In this document: one piece after another, positions 7,992-16,981 of the stretch
Numbering within the stretch: position 1 is the stretch's first letter
Layout: each line of letters begins with the position of its first letter
Assembly (NCBI GenBank): GCA_021819135.1
Contig: JAKASE010000011.1
Span: forward strand, 1 to 64,000
DNA: 64,000 bases
Reading direction: 5' to 3'
From: Thermoplasmata archaeon
GTDB taxonomy: Archaea > Thermoplasmatota > Thermoplasmata > Lutacidiplasmatales > UBA184
Notes under the pieces: generated by a model
Seen by the model: only the letters and a program-made list of their open reading frames with translations
Databases searched by the model: none
Told to the model about the DNA's origin: nothing
Position numbers and translations under genes: made by a program

Positions 7992-9526
7992 GCCGTTCGG
8001 CGGATGCCCCGGCTGCGGCGAAGGGCGCCGGGGGCCGCTACGACGCCGCATACGCCCGTCGCGTCATGATCATCCTCGCCGGGATCATCACGCTCGTGCT
8101 CTACATCGAAGGGATGCTCACGCCCTCGCTCCAGAGCATCCAGACCGAGTTCGGCATCACGACGGGTCAGGCGAGCCTGATCCTCTCCTCGTACATCGTC
8201 ACCGGGGTCGCGTTGAGCCCCGTGGTCGGCAAGCTCGGGGACATCTACGGCAAGAAGAAGGTCCTCGGCATCGTGATGCTCCTCTATGCGGCCTGCGTCT
8301 CGGTCACCGGTTTCTCGCCGAGCTACGGCTTCATGGTGGCCGCCCGGGCGTTCCAGGGCATCGGGCTCACGATCTTTCCCCTCGGGATGAGCCTCGTCCG
8401 CGAGGAGTTCCCCCGGGAGATGGTCCCTCGGGCGCAGGGGTTCCTCAGCGCCATGTTCGGCGCCGGGTTCGCGATCAGCCTCCCGCTCGGCGCGTGGGTT
8501 TCGAACAGCTACGGTTGGCGCGCCACCTACCACTCGGCGATCCCGTTCGTGATCCTCCTCGCCGTCCTCGTCTTCCTCCTGGTCCGTGAGTCCGAGTACC
8601 GCCGGCCGGAGACCCGGGTCGACTACGTCGGTGCCTCCCTGCTCGGGGCCTCCCTCGCGCTCGTCGTCCTCGGGCTCTCGGAAGGCTCGGCCTGGGGCTG
8701 GCTCTCCACCCCCACGCTCTCGCTGTTCCTGGCCGGCGTCGTCCTCCTGGTCCCCTTGGTCCTCTTCGAGACCCGGTACGCCCGCGCGGGCGGCGAATCG
8801 ATCCTCGACCTGCGACTCTTGCGGAGACGGAACGTCGCCGTGACGAACGTGCTCGGTCTGGTCGCCGGGCTCGGGATGTACCTCGCCCTCCTCTCGATGG
8901 TGTACCTGCTCGAGCTGCCCGGGATCTCGGGAGGCTACGGCATGTCGATCTTCGGCGCCGGTCTCTCGCTCGTTCCCCTCGCGCTCGGGATGCTCATCTT
9001 CGCCGCGATCGCCGGCGTGCTCGTCTCGCGCGTGGGGACCCGCCCGATGACCGCGATCGGCTCCGCGGTGACCGCCGCCGCGTTCCTCGCGGCGATCCCG
9101 CACCACCCCCTCAACACGCTGCTCGTGATCGAGTTCTTCATGGGCGCCGGGATCGGCATCGTCAACGCGGGGATGATCAACCTCCTCGTGCTCACGGTCG
9201 AGCCCCGGGACATGGGCCTCGCGACCTCGATGTCCGCGGTATTCCGGAACGTCGGGAGCGCGGTCGGCGCGCCGCTCTCGGGGACCCTGCTCACGACGTA
9301 CGTGACCTCGATCCTCGTGCCCGGCTTCGGCTACCTGCCGAAGTTCCTGGCCTTCCAGATCGCCTTCGCGATCGCTGCCGCCGTCTTCGCGTTCTCGGGC
9401 GGGTTCGTCCTCTTCGGGCGCGAGGTGCTCGGCAAGAGCTCGGCCATCGCCCCCGAACCCACCCCGAGGTCGGCCGCGCCTCCGGCCGAGAGCACCGCCG
9501 CCCCCGGGATCCCCGTTCCGGAGTAG
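7982..9526 (+). CDS. MFS drug-efflux transporter (DHA2-like)
   Basis: 514 residues from the ATG at 7982, inside the 3' end of marR. About 14 hydrophobic segments are visible. Motif A-like GKLGDIYGKKKVLG is near residue 80, and the central loop RPETRVDYVGASLLG is typical of DHA2 pumps. DHA2 pumps export drugs or toxic organics in exchange for protons. Overlap with marR means co-transcription and translational coupling, so expression should follow MarR derepression. The C-terminal 40 residues are Ala/Pro-rich and probably disordered. Confidence 0.9.
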   Translation: MSVSRSADAPAAAKGAGGRYDAAYARRVMIILAGIITLVLYIEGMLTPSLQSIQTEFGITTGQASLILSSYIVTGVALSPVVGKLGDIYGKKKVLGIVMLLYAACVSVTGFSPSYGFMVAARAFQGIGLTIFPLGMSLVREEFPREMVPRAQGFLSAMFGAGFAISLPLGAWVSNSYGWRATYHSAIPFVILLAVLVFLLVRESEYRRPETRVDYVGASLLGASLALVVLGLSEGSAWGWLSTPTLSLFLAGVVLLVPLVLFETRYARAGGESILDLRLLRRRNVAVTNVLGLVAGLGMYLALLSMVYLLELPGISGGYGMSIFGAGLSLVPLALGMLIFAAIAGVLVSRVGTRPMTAIGSAVTAAAFLAAIPHHPLNTLLVIEFFMGAGIGIVNAGMINLLVLTVEPRDMGLATSMSAVFRNVGSAVGAPLSGTLLTTYVTSILVPGFGYLPKFLAFQIAFAIAAAVFAFSGGFVLFGREVLGKSSAIAPEPTPRSAAPPAESTAAPGIPVPE

Positions 9527-9666
9527 GAACGGACCCGCGGTCGGGCGGAGGCGCCCGAACCCCCCTGAGCTTCGCAGGGCGGACTGAGCCCCGGGGACGC
9601 GGGAGATGCCGGACGGACCTCTTCCGGCGCGAACCCTTTTGCCGAACCGACCGCTGCCTCCGCCCC

Positions 9667-10554
9667 ATGACGCGCCGGTACCGGTTCGTCTGGGTCGATG
9701 TGTTCGCGTCCGCCCCGCTCGAGGGCAACCCGCTCGCGGTCTTTCCCGACGCGCGCGGGCTCTCGGATACCGAGATGCAGTCGGTCGCCCGGGAGACCTG
9801 CCTCTCCGAGACGACGTTCGTCTTTCCAGGGGAGGAGGCGACCGATCGGGCGCGGGGGTTCCGGACCCGGATCTTTGCCGTGATGGGAGAGATGCCGTTC
9901 GCCGGCCACCCGACCCTCGGGACGGCGAGCGTCCTGCGGGCCGAGCGCGGAGGGGATGCGATCGCGCTGCTCGAGAACGTCGGCCGGATCCCGGTCACGT
10001 TCACCCCGCGGGACGGGCGGGTCTTCGGGGAGATGGTCCAGGTCGATCCCACGGTCGGGGCGGTCCACGACACGGAGGAGGTGGCGAGAGCGCTCGGCGT
10101 CGACCGCACGGAGCTGAGCGACGAGGCCCCGGTCCAGACGATCTCGACCGGCAACCCGTTCGCGATCGTCCCGTTCCGCCGACGGGCCGTCCTGGAGCGC
10201 CTTCGACCGGACGTCGGGCGGATGGACGACTACCTCGGGCGCTCCGACGCGAAGTTCTTCTACCTCGTTACCCGGGAGACCCGCGACCCCTCGGCCGCCC
10301 TCCACGCCCGGATGCTCTTCGCGGGCGGGGAGGACCCGGCGACCGGTTCGGCCGCCGGGCCGGCGGCCGCCTGGATGGTCCTCCACGGTCTCGCCCGGCC
10401 CGACGCGCCGCTCCTCGTGGAGCAGGGCTGGGAGGTCCATCGGCCGAGCCGCATCCACGCGCGGGCCGGCCTGGAGGACGGCCGGCCGGTGCAGGTGCGG
10501 GTCGGAGGGTTCTCGGTCCCCGTCATCCACGGGGAGCTCACGCTCGGAGACTGA
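9667..10554 (+). CDS. PhzF-family isomerase-like protein
   Basis: 295 residues of the PhzF fold. Recognisable blocks are RRYRFVWVDVFASAPLEGNP at the start, ARETCLSETTFVF with the catalytic Glu of the family near residue 54, GEMPFAGHPTLGTA near 77-90, and FAGGEDPATGSAAGP near 220-235. Members isomerise small cyclic or amino-acid-derived substrates; most, including this one, have no known substrate. It appears monocistronic. Nothing nearby suggests phenazine synthesis. Confidence 0.88.
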   Translation: MTRRYRFVWVDVFASAPLEGNPLAVFPDARGLSDTEMQSVARETCLSETTFVFPGEEATDRARGFRTRIFAVMGEMPFAGHPTLGTASVLRAERGGDAIALLENVGRIPVTFTPRDGRVFGEMVQVDPTVGAVHDTEEVARALGVDRTELSDEAPVQTISTGNPFAIVPFRRRAVLERLRPDVGRMDDYLGRSDAKFFYLVTRETRDPSAALHARMLFAGGEDPATGSAAGPAAAWMVLHGLARPDAPLLVEQGWEVHRPSRIHARAGLEDGRPVQVRVGGFSVPVIHGELTLGD

Positions 10555-10615
10555 GGCTTCCGGAGTGCGTTCGGGAAGCCGGAAGGGCCTCGGCCGTCGC
10601 CGAGGAGGTCCTGGG

Positions 10616-11194
10616 CTAGCCCGATCGGATCAGCGATCGGATGTCGGGCCGTGCCAGCTCCTCGCGGACGTACGCGATCCGCTCCCGGAGCGTCGACTCG
10701 TTGCCGAACTCCCGGGCGATCTCCTCCACGTGCCCGAGGCGATCCACGGCGACCCCGTCGATCACGTTCGTGACGATCTTCTCGGCGTAGGCCCGCCACC
10801 GCTTCGTCAAGAGCCGCGTGTACCACACGGCCTCCGGGGAGGAATAGGCGATCCCGTCCGCCTGGGTGGAGGCCTTCTCGGCGAGGAACCGATAGAACTC
10901 CTCGCCGGCCTTCTTCCCGGAGAACGCGGCGGAGTTGATCACGTCGAGCGGGACGCCGCCCTGGGACCGGATGCGGAATCGGGCCAGGTGGCGGTCCTCC
11001 CAGTCGAACACGAGGTCGGGATCGGTGCGGAGGGTCTCGATCGACCGAACGAAGTCGGCGGTCGCGACCATCACATCCACATCGTGGGTCGACGTCGCCG
11101 CGTTCCGGGCGACGGCCTGGCCTCCGATGACGACAAACCGTATGCCGTGGCGTCGCAGGATCTCGTCGGCGGCGCGCACCTCGGGCTCCGTCAT
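10616..11194 (-). CDS. Nucleotidyltransferase-fold protein (AbiEii/MNT-like)
   Basis: 192 residues from the ATG at 11194. The nucleotidyltransferase signature is present: VVIGGQAVARNAATSTHDVDVMV carries the GG helix start and a DxD metal pair. Such proteins transfer NMPs to tRNA or protein and are common as type IV or VII toxin-antitoxin components. The start overlaps the stop of the upstream gene by 4 bp (ATGA), so the pair is translationally coupled. Which partner, if either, is toxic cannot be told; the unrecognised upstream partner would be the candidate antitoxin by analogy with AbiEi/AbiEii order. Confidence 0.75.
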   Translation of the reverse strand: MTEPEVRAADEILRRHGIRFVVIGGQAVARNAATSTHDVDVMVATADFVRSIETLRTDPDLVFDWEDRHLARFRIRSQGGVPLDVINSAAFSGKKAGEEFYRFLAEKASTQADGIAYSSPEAVWYTRLLTKRWRAYAEKIVTNVIDGVAVDRLGHVEEIAREFGNESTLRERIAYVREELARPDIRSLIRSG

Positions 11195-11757
11195 CCTCCC
11201 TCCGCGAGCGCCGGGTTGTTCCGCTCGATCCACCGGAGTTCCTCGCGCGGGAGCGGCGTACCGACCTTCGGGAGTGCCGGGGCGAAGTCCTGGAGCCGGA
11301 CCTTCGTCGCCGCGGCCTCGAGGCCCTCGTTGCGGACGCGGCGGTAGAGCTCGTGGGGATCGATCGACCGACGGTTGCGGGTCGCTACCACGCGGGCCGC
11401 GAGCGCGTCGAACCGGAGCAGGAGCGTGACCAATTCCTCGACCCCGGGCTCGCGAAGCGCTTCCTCGTCCCGCACGGGCAGGATCCGATAGTCCGAGGAG
11501 ACCTTGCGGGAGAGGGCCTCGGGGACCGCGAGCCACGGCCGGAAGTGCACGGGATAGCCCTTCTCGGTGACCCACTCCGCGGTCACGAGCAGCGCCGGCA
11601 CCCGGTGCCGCCGCAGTCGCTCCACGTCCTTCGGGGTCCGCACATGGGGCCGGAACTCCTGGCGCGGACGACCCCGCAGCCGGGGGACTCGGATCCGCAT
11701 CTCGGGCGGCAGGGCCCGCTCGCCGGGCTCCCGCATCAGGCTCGCTTCGAGCCGCAT
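11191..11757 (-). CDS. Unknown protein, first gene of a nucleotidyltransferase pair
   Basis: 188 residues from the Met at 11757; an ATG at 11775 adds six residues, but the strong TATA box at 11781-11790 would place transcription start near 11757-11760, favouring the shorter form. The protein is rich in Arg and Glu, soluble, and has no winged-helix motif that I can recognise. Segments such as RTPKDVERLRRHRVPALLVT and EELVTLLLRFDALAARVVAT suggest an alpha/beta fold. The tight coupling to a nucleotidyltransferase is the main clue. Function not assigned. Confidence 0.6.
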   Translation of the reverse strand: MRLEASLMREPGERALPPEMRIRVPRLRGRPRQEFRPHVRTPKDVERLRRHRVPALLVTAEWVTEKGYPVHFRPWLAVPEALSRKVSSDYRILPVRDEEALREPGVEELVTLLLRFDALAARVVATRNRRSIDPHELYRRVRNEGLEAAATKVRLQDFAPALPKVGTPLPREELRWIERNNPALAEGG

Positions 11758-11780
11758 CGACGGAAATACCGCCATCTAAG

Positions 11781-11790
11781 TATATATATT
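11781..11790 (-). promoter_or_regulatory. Strong TATA box of the nucleotidyltransferase operon
   Basis: TATATATATT, in one of the few AT-rich stretches of the window, lies about 27 bp before the in-frame ATG at 11757. It argues for leaderless initiation there. Confidence 0.65.
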
Positions 11791-11823
11791 AAACGGCAAA
11801 TCTCGGCCCCGAAATGGGTTCGC

Positions 11824-11850
11824 CCCCCGTGCCGGAGTCGGCACCGGGGG
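11824..11850. terminator. GC-rich hairpin downstream of the zinc-ribbon gene
   Basis: CCCCCGTGCCG (11824-11834) pairs with CGGCACCGGGGG (11839-11850) around a GAGT loop with one bulged base. It lies between the zinc-ribbon gene and the start of the next operon, both on the minus strand. There is no T-run after it, so a terminator role is only a possibility. Confidence 0.3.
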
Positions 11851-11889
11851 CGGGTTCCGAAGCGTGCCTCGGTGGAGCGAGCCTCGGGC

Positions 11890-12120
11890 TCAGCTCTTCT
11901 TCTCTTCCTCGGAGCCCTTGAACCCCTTCTTGGCTCCCGAGGCGAACCCCTTCACGCCGCCGACCAGTCCGCGACCGACCTTACCCGCCACCTCGCCCGT
12001 CCTTTCGGCGGCGTGGACGGTCCCCGCTCCGGCGCGCTGTCCGAAAGAGACCGGTCGTCCGCACGCGGCACAGGTCTTCGCTCCCTCGGCCAGCTCGGCT
12101 CCGCATCCTTCGCAGTTCAT
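11890..12120 (-). CDS. Small zinc-ribbon protein
   Basis: 76 residues. The first 21 residues hold a zinc ribbon with two CxxC pairs (CEGCGAELAEGAKTCAAC). The rest is Gly/Lys/Ala-rich, with the repeated pattern VGGVKGFASGAKKGFKG, and ends in EEEKKS. The ribbon is the zinc-finger double-ribbon type found at the N-terminus of many archaeal membrane or regulatory proteins; here it stands almost alone. The glycine-rich tail could be amphipathic. Function unknown. Confidence 0.75.
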   Translation of the reverse strand: MNCEGCGAELAEGAKTCAACGRPVSFGQRAGAGTVHAAERTGEVAGKVGRGLVGGVKGFASGAKKGFKGSEEEKKS

Positions 12121-12225
12121 GGAGGCACCCCAAGAGAGGAGGTGGGCGCCTTCCCTTACACTTTGCGTTCTCGCGCGAAAGGACCACCGAAGAGACGGGG
12201 GGAGATCGGTCGCCCCGGCTGCGGG

Positions 12226-12870
12226 TCACCGGGGCGGGGGCTGCGGCCGAGTGCGCCGGACCAGCCGGGCGTCGTACGTGGACGGACCCTCTCCGTCCGC
12301 CCCGCGGTGGAACTCGGTACGCACGAAGAGGAAATCGCGTTCGAGGACCTTCGTCACCTCCGCCAGGGACGGTCGATGCGGGGGACCCCATGGAGTCGTA
12401 TGCTCCCGGGCGACCCAGGAGAGGAGGAGGACGCCGCCGGGGCGGAGCACCCTCGAGACCTCACGCGCGTACGTCGCGCGGCTCGCGAGCGGAAGCGTGT
12501 GAAAGCACCCGTTGTCGATCAGGCCATCGAACCGGGCCGCCGGGAACTCGAGGGCGAGGGCATCCCCGACCCGGAGGCCCGGCGAGAGCTTCTCCTCCCG
12601 GGCCCGCTCGAGCGCGGCGGAGATCGCCCCCGGAGAGAGATCGATACCGTGGGCGTCGAATCCGTTCCGCGCCAGAAAGAGAACGTTCGAGCCGGCGCCG
12701 CACCCGACATCGAGCACCGACGCACCGGCGGGCAGGAAGGCGTCCGACACCGCCCGGGCGACGTGGGCGCTCGGCGTCGGCTCGAACCAGGGGAGGTCCC
12801 GGTACGATCGGCCATCGTACGCCGAGGCCCAGAACGCCCGTTGTTCGGAAGAACTGCCCTGGCGGGCCAC
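12226..12870 (-). CDS. SAM-dependent class I methyltransferase
   Basis: 214 residues from the GTG at 12870, which is preceded by a GGAAGG stretch. The frame is open further upstream to 13050, but that part lacks recognisable protein character. Motif I is VLDVGCGAGSNVLFLARNG, the acidic residue after strand 2 is in HGIDLSPGA, and LIDNGCFHTLPL follows strand 4, as in thiopurine S-methyltransferase/TehB-like enzymes. Substrate unknown; small thiol, metalloid or other small molecules are typical for this group. Confidence 0.8.
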   Translation of the reverse strand: MARQGSSSEQRAFWASAYDGRSYRDLPWFEPTPSAHVARAVSDAFLPAGASVLDVGCGAGSNVLFLARNGFDAHGIDLSPGAISAALERAREEKLSPGLRVGDALALEFPAARFDGLIDNGCFHTLPLASRATYAREVSRVLRPGGVLLLSWVAREHTTPWGPPHRPSLAEVTKVLERDFLFVRTEFHRGADGEGPSTYDARLVRRTRPQPPPR

Positions 12871-13043
12871 CCCTTCCTTTCCCACAGACCCGGGAGTACG
12901 CACGCAGGTATTCGAGCTGTTGCCCGGTACTCTGCCGCGGAGTGCGTCACCGCGGGGTACCGCACGACCCCGTCGTTCCGGTCTCAAATACGGCGGAATC
13001 ATGCTCGGGGCCCGGTAATCCCGCCTTGCGCGGGTACGAGTAG

Positions 13044-14774
13044 ATGACACGGGTGGCAGATCTCCTGGTCGACCTGCTTCGCGCCGAAGGGGTCCGATCG
13101 GTCTTCGGGGTCGCCGGGGACTCGCTGAACGCGGTCACGGATTCGCTGCGGCCCCGGGACGACATCCGCTGGGTCCACATGCGTCACGAGGAAGCGGCGG
13201 CGTTCGCCGCCGGCGCCGTCGCCCAGCTGACCGGCCGCCTCGGCGCCTGTGCCGGAAGCTGCGGCCCGGGAAACCTCCACCTCATCAACGGCCTCTACGA
13301 TGCCCATCGGAGCCGGGCGCCCGTCCTCGCGATCGCGGCGCAGGTACCGAGTCCCGAGATCGGATCCGAGTACTTCCAGGAGACCCATCCCGAGGAGGTC
13401 TTTCGCGAGTGCAGCCACTTCCGCGGGGTCGTCTCCTCGCCGGAAATGCTCGAACCGGTGACCCGAGAAGCGATCCGGGTCGCGAAGGCGGAGCACGGGG
13501 TCGCGGTCGTCGTGCTGCCGGGCGACATCGCCGAGCGGTCGGTCGTCCCGGGGCCGGCGCCGCGGTCACCGCCGACGCTGGCCCCACCCTCGGCCGACCC
13601 AGCGCCGAGCGGCCCCGAGCTCGACCGGCTCGTGGAGCTCCTGAACGGGGCGCGGAAGGTCACGATCCTCGCCGGGGGCGGCTGCCGAGACGCGCGGGAC
13701 GAGGTGCTGGCGCTCGCGGCCCGGCTCCGCGCACCGATCGTCCACACGCTGCGTGCGAAAGAGTTCCTCGAGCACGACAACCCCTACGACGTCGGCATGA
13801 CCGGGCTCATCGGGTTCTCCTCGGGATACCATGCGATGGGGGACGCCGACCTCCTGGTCCTCCTTGGCACCGACTTTCCCTATCGGCAGTTCTACCCCGC
13901 CACGGTCCGGAAGGTCCAGGTCGACCGGGACGCCCGGCACCTGGGACGACGCACGCCCGTCGATCTCGGCGTCGTGGCGGACGTGGGGTCTACCGTGCGG
14001 GCGGCCCTGCCCCGCCTGACGCCGAAGGCCGACAGCGGTCATCTCACCCAATCGATGGCCCACTACGGCCAGTCGCGCCGCGCCCTCGACGAGCTCGCGG
14101 TCGGGGAGACGGGGTCGGTTCCGCTCCACCCCCAGTTCGTGGCCCGGGTCCTCGACGAGCTCGCCCCCGACGATGCGATCTTCACCTGCGATGTCGGCCT
14201 GCCGACGGTCTGGGCGGCCCGGTACCTCCGCCTGGGCGGCCGCCGGCGCCTCGTCGGGTCCTTCTGGCACGGGTCGATGGCGAATGCGCTCCCCCAGGCG
14301 ATCGGGGCGCAGCGCGCCTTCCCCGACCGTCGGGTGATCAGCCTCTCGGGCGACGGCGGGCTGTCGATGCTCCTCGGGGAGCTCCTCACGCTCCGTCAGG
14401 TCGACCTGCCGGTCAAGATCGTCGTCTTTGACAACCGCTCGCTCGGATTCGTCCAGCTCGAGCAGAAGTCCGCGGGGTTCCTCGAGTCCGGTGTCGACCT
14501 CGTGAACCCGAACTTCGCCGAGCTCGCCTCCTCCGCCGGGCTCCTCGGCCTGCGGGCGGAGCGGCCCGAAGAGGTCCGCCCGATGCTCGGCGAGATGCTC
14601 GCGCACCCCGGTCCCGCGCTGCTCGACGCGGTCGTCGCGCGTCAGGAGATCGTGATGCCGCCGACGATCGAGCCTTCGATGGTGAAGGGCTTCGGGCTCT
14701 GGCTGATCAAGGCGATCCTGAGCGGGCGCGGTGACGAGATCGTCGACCTCGCGAAGGTGAACCTGTTCCGCTGA
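13044..14774 (+). CDS. poxB: Pyruvate dehydrogenase (quinone)/pyruvate oxidase-like ThDP enzyme
   Basis: 576 residues with three domains. The N-terminal PYR domain has FGVAGDSLNAV, the HEEAAAFAAGA catalytic Glu region and GSCGPGNLHLINGLYDA. The central domain binds FAD in this family. The C-terminal PP domain has the ThDP motif SGDGGLSML ending in VVFDNRSLGFVQLEQ. The GDSLN motif and the tail KGFGLWLIKAILSGRGDEIV are hallmarks of PoxB, whose C-terminal helix binds membranes, and set it apart from acetolactate synthase. PoxB converts pyruvate to acetate and CO2 with electrons going to quinone. Acetolactate synthase activity cannot be excluded. Confidence 0.85.
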   Translation: MTRVADLLVDLLRAEGVRSVFGVAGDSLNAVTDSLRPRDDIRWVHMRHEEAAAFAAGAVAQLTGRLGACAGSCGPGNLHLINGLYDAHRSRAPVLAIAAQVPSPEIGSEYFQETHPEEVFRECSHFRGVVSSPEMLEPVTREAIRVAKAEHGVAVVVLPGDIAERSVVPGPAPRSPPTLAPPSADPAPSGPELDRLVELLNGARKVTILAGGGCRDARDEVLALAARLRAPIVHTLRAKEFLEHDNPYDVGMTGLIGFSSGYHAMGDADLLVLLGTDFPYRQFYPATVRKVQVDRDARHLGRRTPVDLGVVADVGSTVRAALPRLTPKADSGHLTQSMAHYGQSRRALDELAVGETGSVPLHPQFVARVLDELAPDDAIFTCDVGLPTVWAARYLRLGGRRRLVGSFWHGSMANALPQAIGAQRAFPDRRVISLSGDGGLSMLLGELLTLRQVDLPVKIVVFDNRSLGFVQLEQKSAGFLESGVDLVNPNFAELASSAGLLGLRAERPEEVRPMLGEMLAHPGPALLDAVVARQEIVMPPTIEPSMVKGFGLWLIKAILSGRGDEIVDLAKVNLFR

Positions 14775-14857
14775 CGCGTCGCGGGGCATCATCACGGCTA
14801 TCTGGACGGCGAGCTCACCCGGACGGGTCGCCGCCGGGAGGGACGGGAGGTCGGACC

Positions 14858-15781
14858 ATGACGGACCGGAGGAAGTTCCGTATCGGGGTCGTACAGATGT
14901 CGGCGACGCCGGATCCCGAGGAGAACCTCGAACGGGCGATCCGGCTCGTCCGAACCGCGAGGTCCCGCGGCGCCGATGTGATCGCCCTGCCCGAACTGTT
15001 TCGGTCGCAGTACTTCTGCCAGCGCGAGGACCACGCCCTCTTCGACCTCGCCGAGCCGATCCCCGGGCCGACGGTCGATCGCCTCGCGGCGCTCGCTCGG
15101 GAGATCGGGGTCGGTATCCTCGCGCCGGTCTTCGAGCGGCGCGCCCCCGGGATCTACCACAATTCGGTCGCGGTGATCGAGCGGGACGGCGCGCTGGCCG
15201 GGATCTATCGGAAGATGCACATCCCGGACGACCCTCTCTACTTCGAGAAGTTCTACTTCACGCCGGGGGACCTCGGCTTCCGGTCGTTCCGGCTCCACGC
15301 GGGCCGGGTCGGCGTGCTGATCTGCTGGGACCAGTGGTACCCCGAGGCGGCGCGCATCACCGCGCTCACGGGGCCCGACCTCCTCGTCTATCCCACGGCG
15401 ATCGGTTGGCACCCGGGCGAGAAGGAGGAGTTCGGAGAGGCCCAGCACGACGCCTGGAGGACGATCCAGCGCGGTCACGCCATCGCGAGCGGGGTCTACG
15501 TGGCGGTCCCGAACCGGGTCGGGCTCGAGCACGGGGACGTCCGTGGCGACCGGGTCGACGGGCCGGGCATCGAGTTCTGGGGGAGTTCGTTCGTCTGCGA
15601 CCCGTTCGGCCGCGTGCTCGCCGAGGCCCCGGCGGACCGGGAGGAGATCCTGGTCGTCGAGGTCGACCCCCACGAGGTCGAACGGATCCGCCGGCACTGG
15701 CCGTTCCTCCGTGACCGGCGGGTCGATGCCTACGGTCCGATCGCCCGGCGGTACCTCGACGAGCCGGGCGGCGCGGTATGA
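14858..15781 (+). CDS. aguB: N-carbamoylputrescine amidase
   Basis: 307 residues of the nitrilase superfamily with the Glu-Lys-Cys triad: Glu46 in IALPELF, Lys119 in YRKMHIPDDP and Cys156 in LICWDQWYPE. The sequence FTPGDLGF followed by GIEFWGSSFV is typical of AguB. It hydrolyses N-carbamoylputrescine to putrescine, CO2 and ammonia. A GGGAGGTCGG Shine-Dalgarno stretch precedes the ATG. Its stop overlaps the start of the agmatine deiminase gene by 4 bp, so the two enzymes of the agmatine-to-putrescine route are coupled. Confidence 0.93.
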   Translation: MTDRRKFRIGVVQMSATPDPEENLERAIRLVRTARSRGADVIALPELFRSQYFCQREDHALFDLAEPIPGPTVDRLAALAREIGVGILAPVFERRAPGIYHNSVAVIERDGALAGIYRKMHIPDDPLYFEKFYFTPGDLGFRSFRLHAGRVGVLICWDQWYPEAARITALTGPDLLVYPTAIGWHPGEKEEFGEAQHDAWRTIQRGHAIASGVYVAVPNRVGLEHGDVRGDRVDGPGIEFWGSSFVCDPFGRVLAEAPADREEILVVEVDPHEVERIRRHWPFLRDRRVDAYGPIARRYLDEPGGAV

Positions 15782-16860
15782 GCGGAGCGCCGGGACCGGC
15801 GACGCCCCGCCGCCTCGGCTACCGGATGCCCCCCGAGTGGGAACGACACGCGGCGACGTGGATCGGTTGGCCGGGGGCGAGAGGTGACTGGCCCGGCAAG
15901 TTCTCCTCGATCCCCTGGGTCTATGCCGAGATCGTACGTCAGCTCCGCGGGGAGGAGACGGTCGAGGTCCTGGTCTCGGACGCGCCGCAGGAAAGGCGCG
16001 CCCGTCGAGTGCTCGATCGCAGCGGGGTTGACCGCACCAACGTCGTCTTCCGGGTCTGTCCGATGGACCGAGGTTGGCTCCGCGACTCCGGGCCAACGTT
16101 CCTGGTGCGGGAAGGGGCCGCCGACACCGAGCGGGTCGGGCTGGTCCACTGGCAGTTCAACGCCTGGGCGAAGTACGACGACTGGGAACGGGACCGGCGG
16201 GTCCCCGAGTTCGTCGCGACCGTTCGGCCCGGACCGTTGTGGAGGCCCGAGCGGGCCGGCCGATGGGTCGTCCTGGAGGGCGGAGCGTTCGACGTCGACG
16301 GCGCCGGGCTCCTGCTCGCCACCGACGAGTGCCTCACCGGGGAGGTGCAGGCGCGCAATCCGGGATGGACCCGGACCGATTACGAGGAGGTCTTCCGGGA
16401 GTACCTCGGGATCGACGAGGTCGTCTGGCTCCCGGGAGGGATCGCGGGGGACGATACGCACGGTCACATCGACGACGTGGCCCGGTGGGTCGGCCCCCGT
16501 ACGGTCGTCACCGTGACCTCCGACCGGCTGGCGGACCCCGACAGGCAGATCCTCACGGAGAACCGGGCGGCGCTCGAGACGTTCCGCACGCGTGACGGCC
16601 GGCGTCTCGAGGTGCGCGAGCTCCCGGCGCCGCGCCCCGTGAGCTTTGGCGGTCGGCGTCTGCCCGCGAGCTACGCCAACTTCTACGTCGCGAACCGTAC
16701 GGTGCTGGTTCCGACGTTCGATGACCCGAACGACCCGGTGGCGATCGATGTGCTGCGACGCGCGTTCCCGGGCCGGGAGGTCGTGGGGATCCACGCACGG
16801 GACCTCGTGTGGGGTCTCGGCACGGTCCACTGCCTGACCCAGCAGCAGCCGGCGCTGTAG
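15778..16860 (+). CDS. aguA: Agmatine deiminase
   Basis: 360 residues, normal length. The family blocks RMPPEWERHAATWIGWP, RGWLRDSGPTFLV, GDDTHGHIDDVARW and the C-terminal GLGTVHCLTQQQP are present, with the catalytic Cys352 in the last. It converts agmatine to N-carbamoylputrescine and ammonia, the step before AguB. The 4-bp overlap with aguB indicates a two-gene operon. Agmatinase (SpeB) is the more usual archaeal route, so the pair may have been acquired from bacteria. Confidence 0.93.
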   Translation: MSGAPGPATPRRLGYRMPPEWERHAATWIGWPGARGDWPGKFSSIPWVYAEIVRQLRGEETVEVLVSDAPQERRARRVLDRSGVDRTNVVFRVCPMDRGWLRDSGPTFLVREGAADTERVGLVHWQFNAWAKYDDWERDRRVPEFVATVRPGPLWRPERAGRWVVLEGGAFDVDGAGLLLATDECLTGEVQARNPGWTRTDYEEVFREYLGIDEVVWLPGGIAGDDTHGHIDDVARWVGPRTVVTVTSDRLADPDRQILTENRAALETFRTRDGRRLEVRELPAPRPVSFGGRRLPASYANFYVANRTVLVPTFDDPNDPVAIDVLRRAFPGREVVGIHARDLVWGLGTVHCLTQQQPAL

Positions 16861-16981
16861 TCCGAACGGCGCGGGCGCGTGAGACGGCCGGGCGAGAGGG
16901 GCCGGGGGGTTCACGCGCCCGAACGATCTCGGATACCTGATGTAGGTCGCGGTCTCTCGAAGCGCCGCCCCGAGGGATCCT

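Noticed and set aside
12871-13050. Longer N-terminus for the methyltransferase at 12226
   Set aside because: The frame is open to 13050 but that part is basic and low in protein character, and it overlaps the start of poxB on the other strand.
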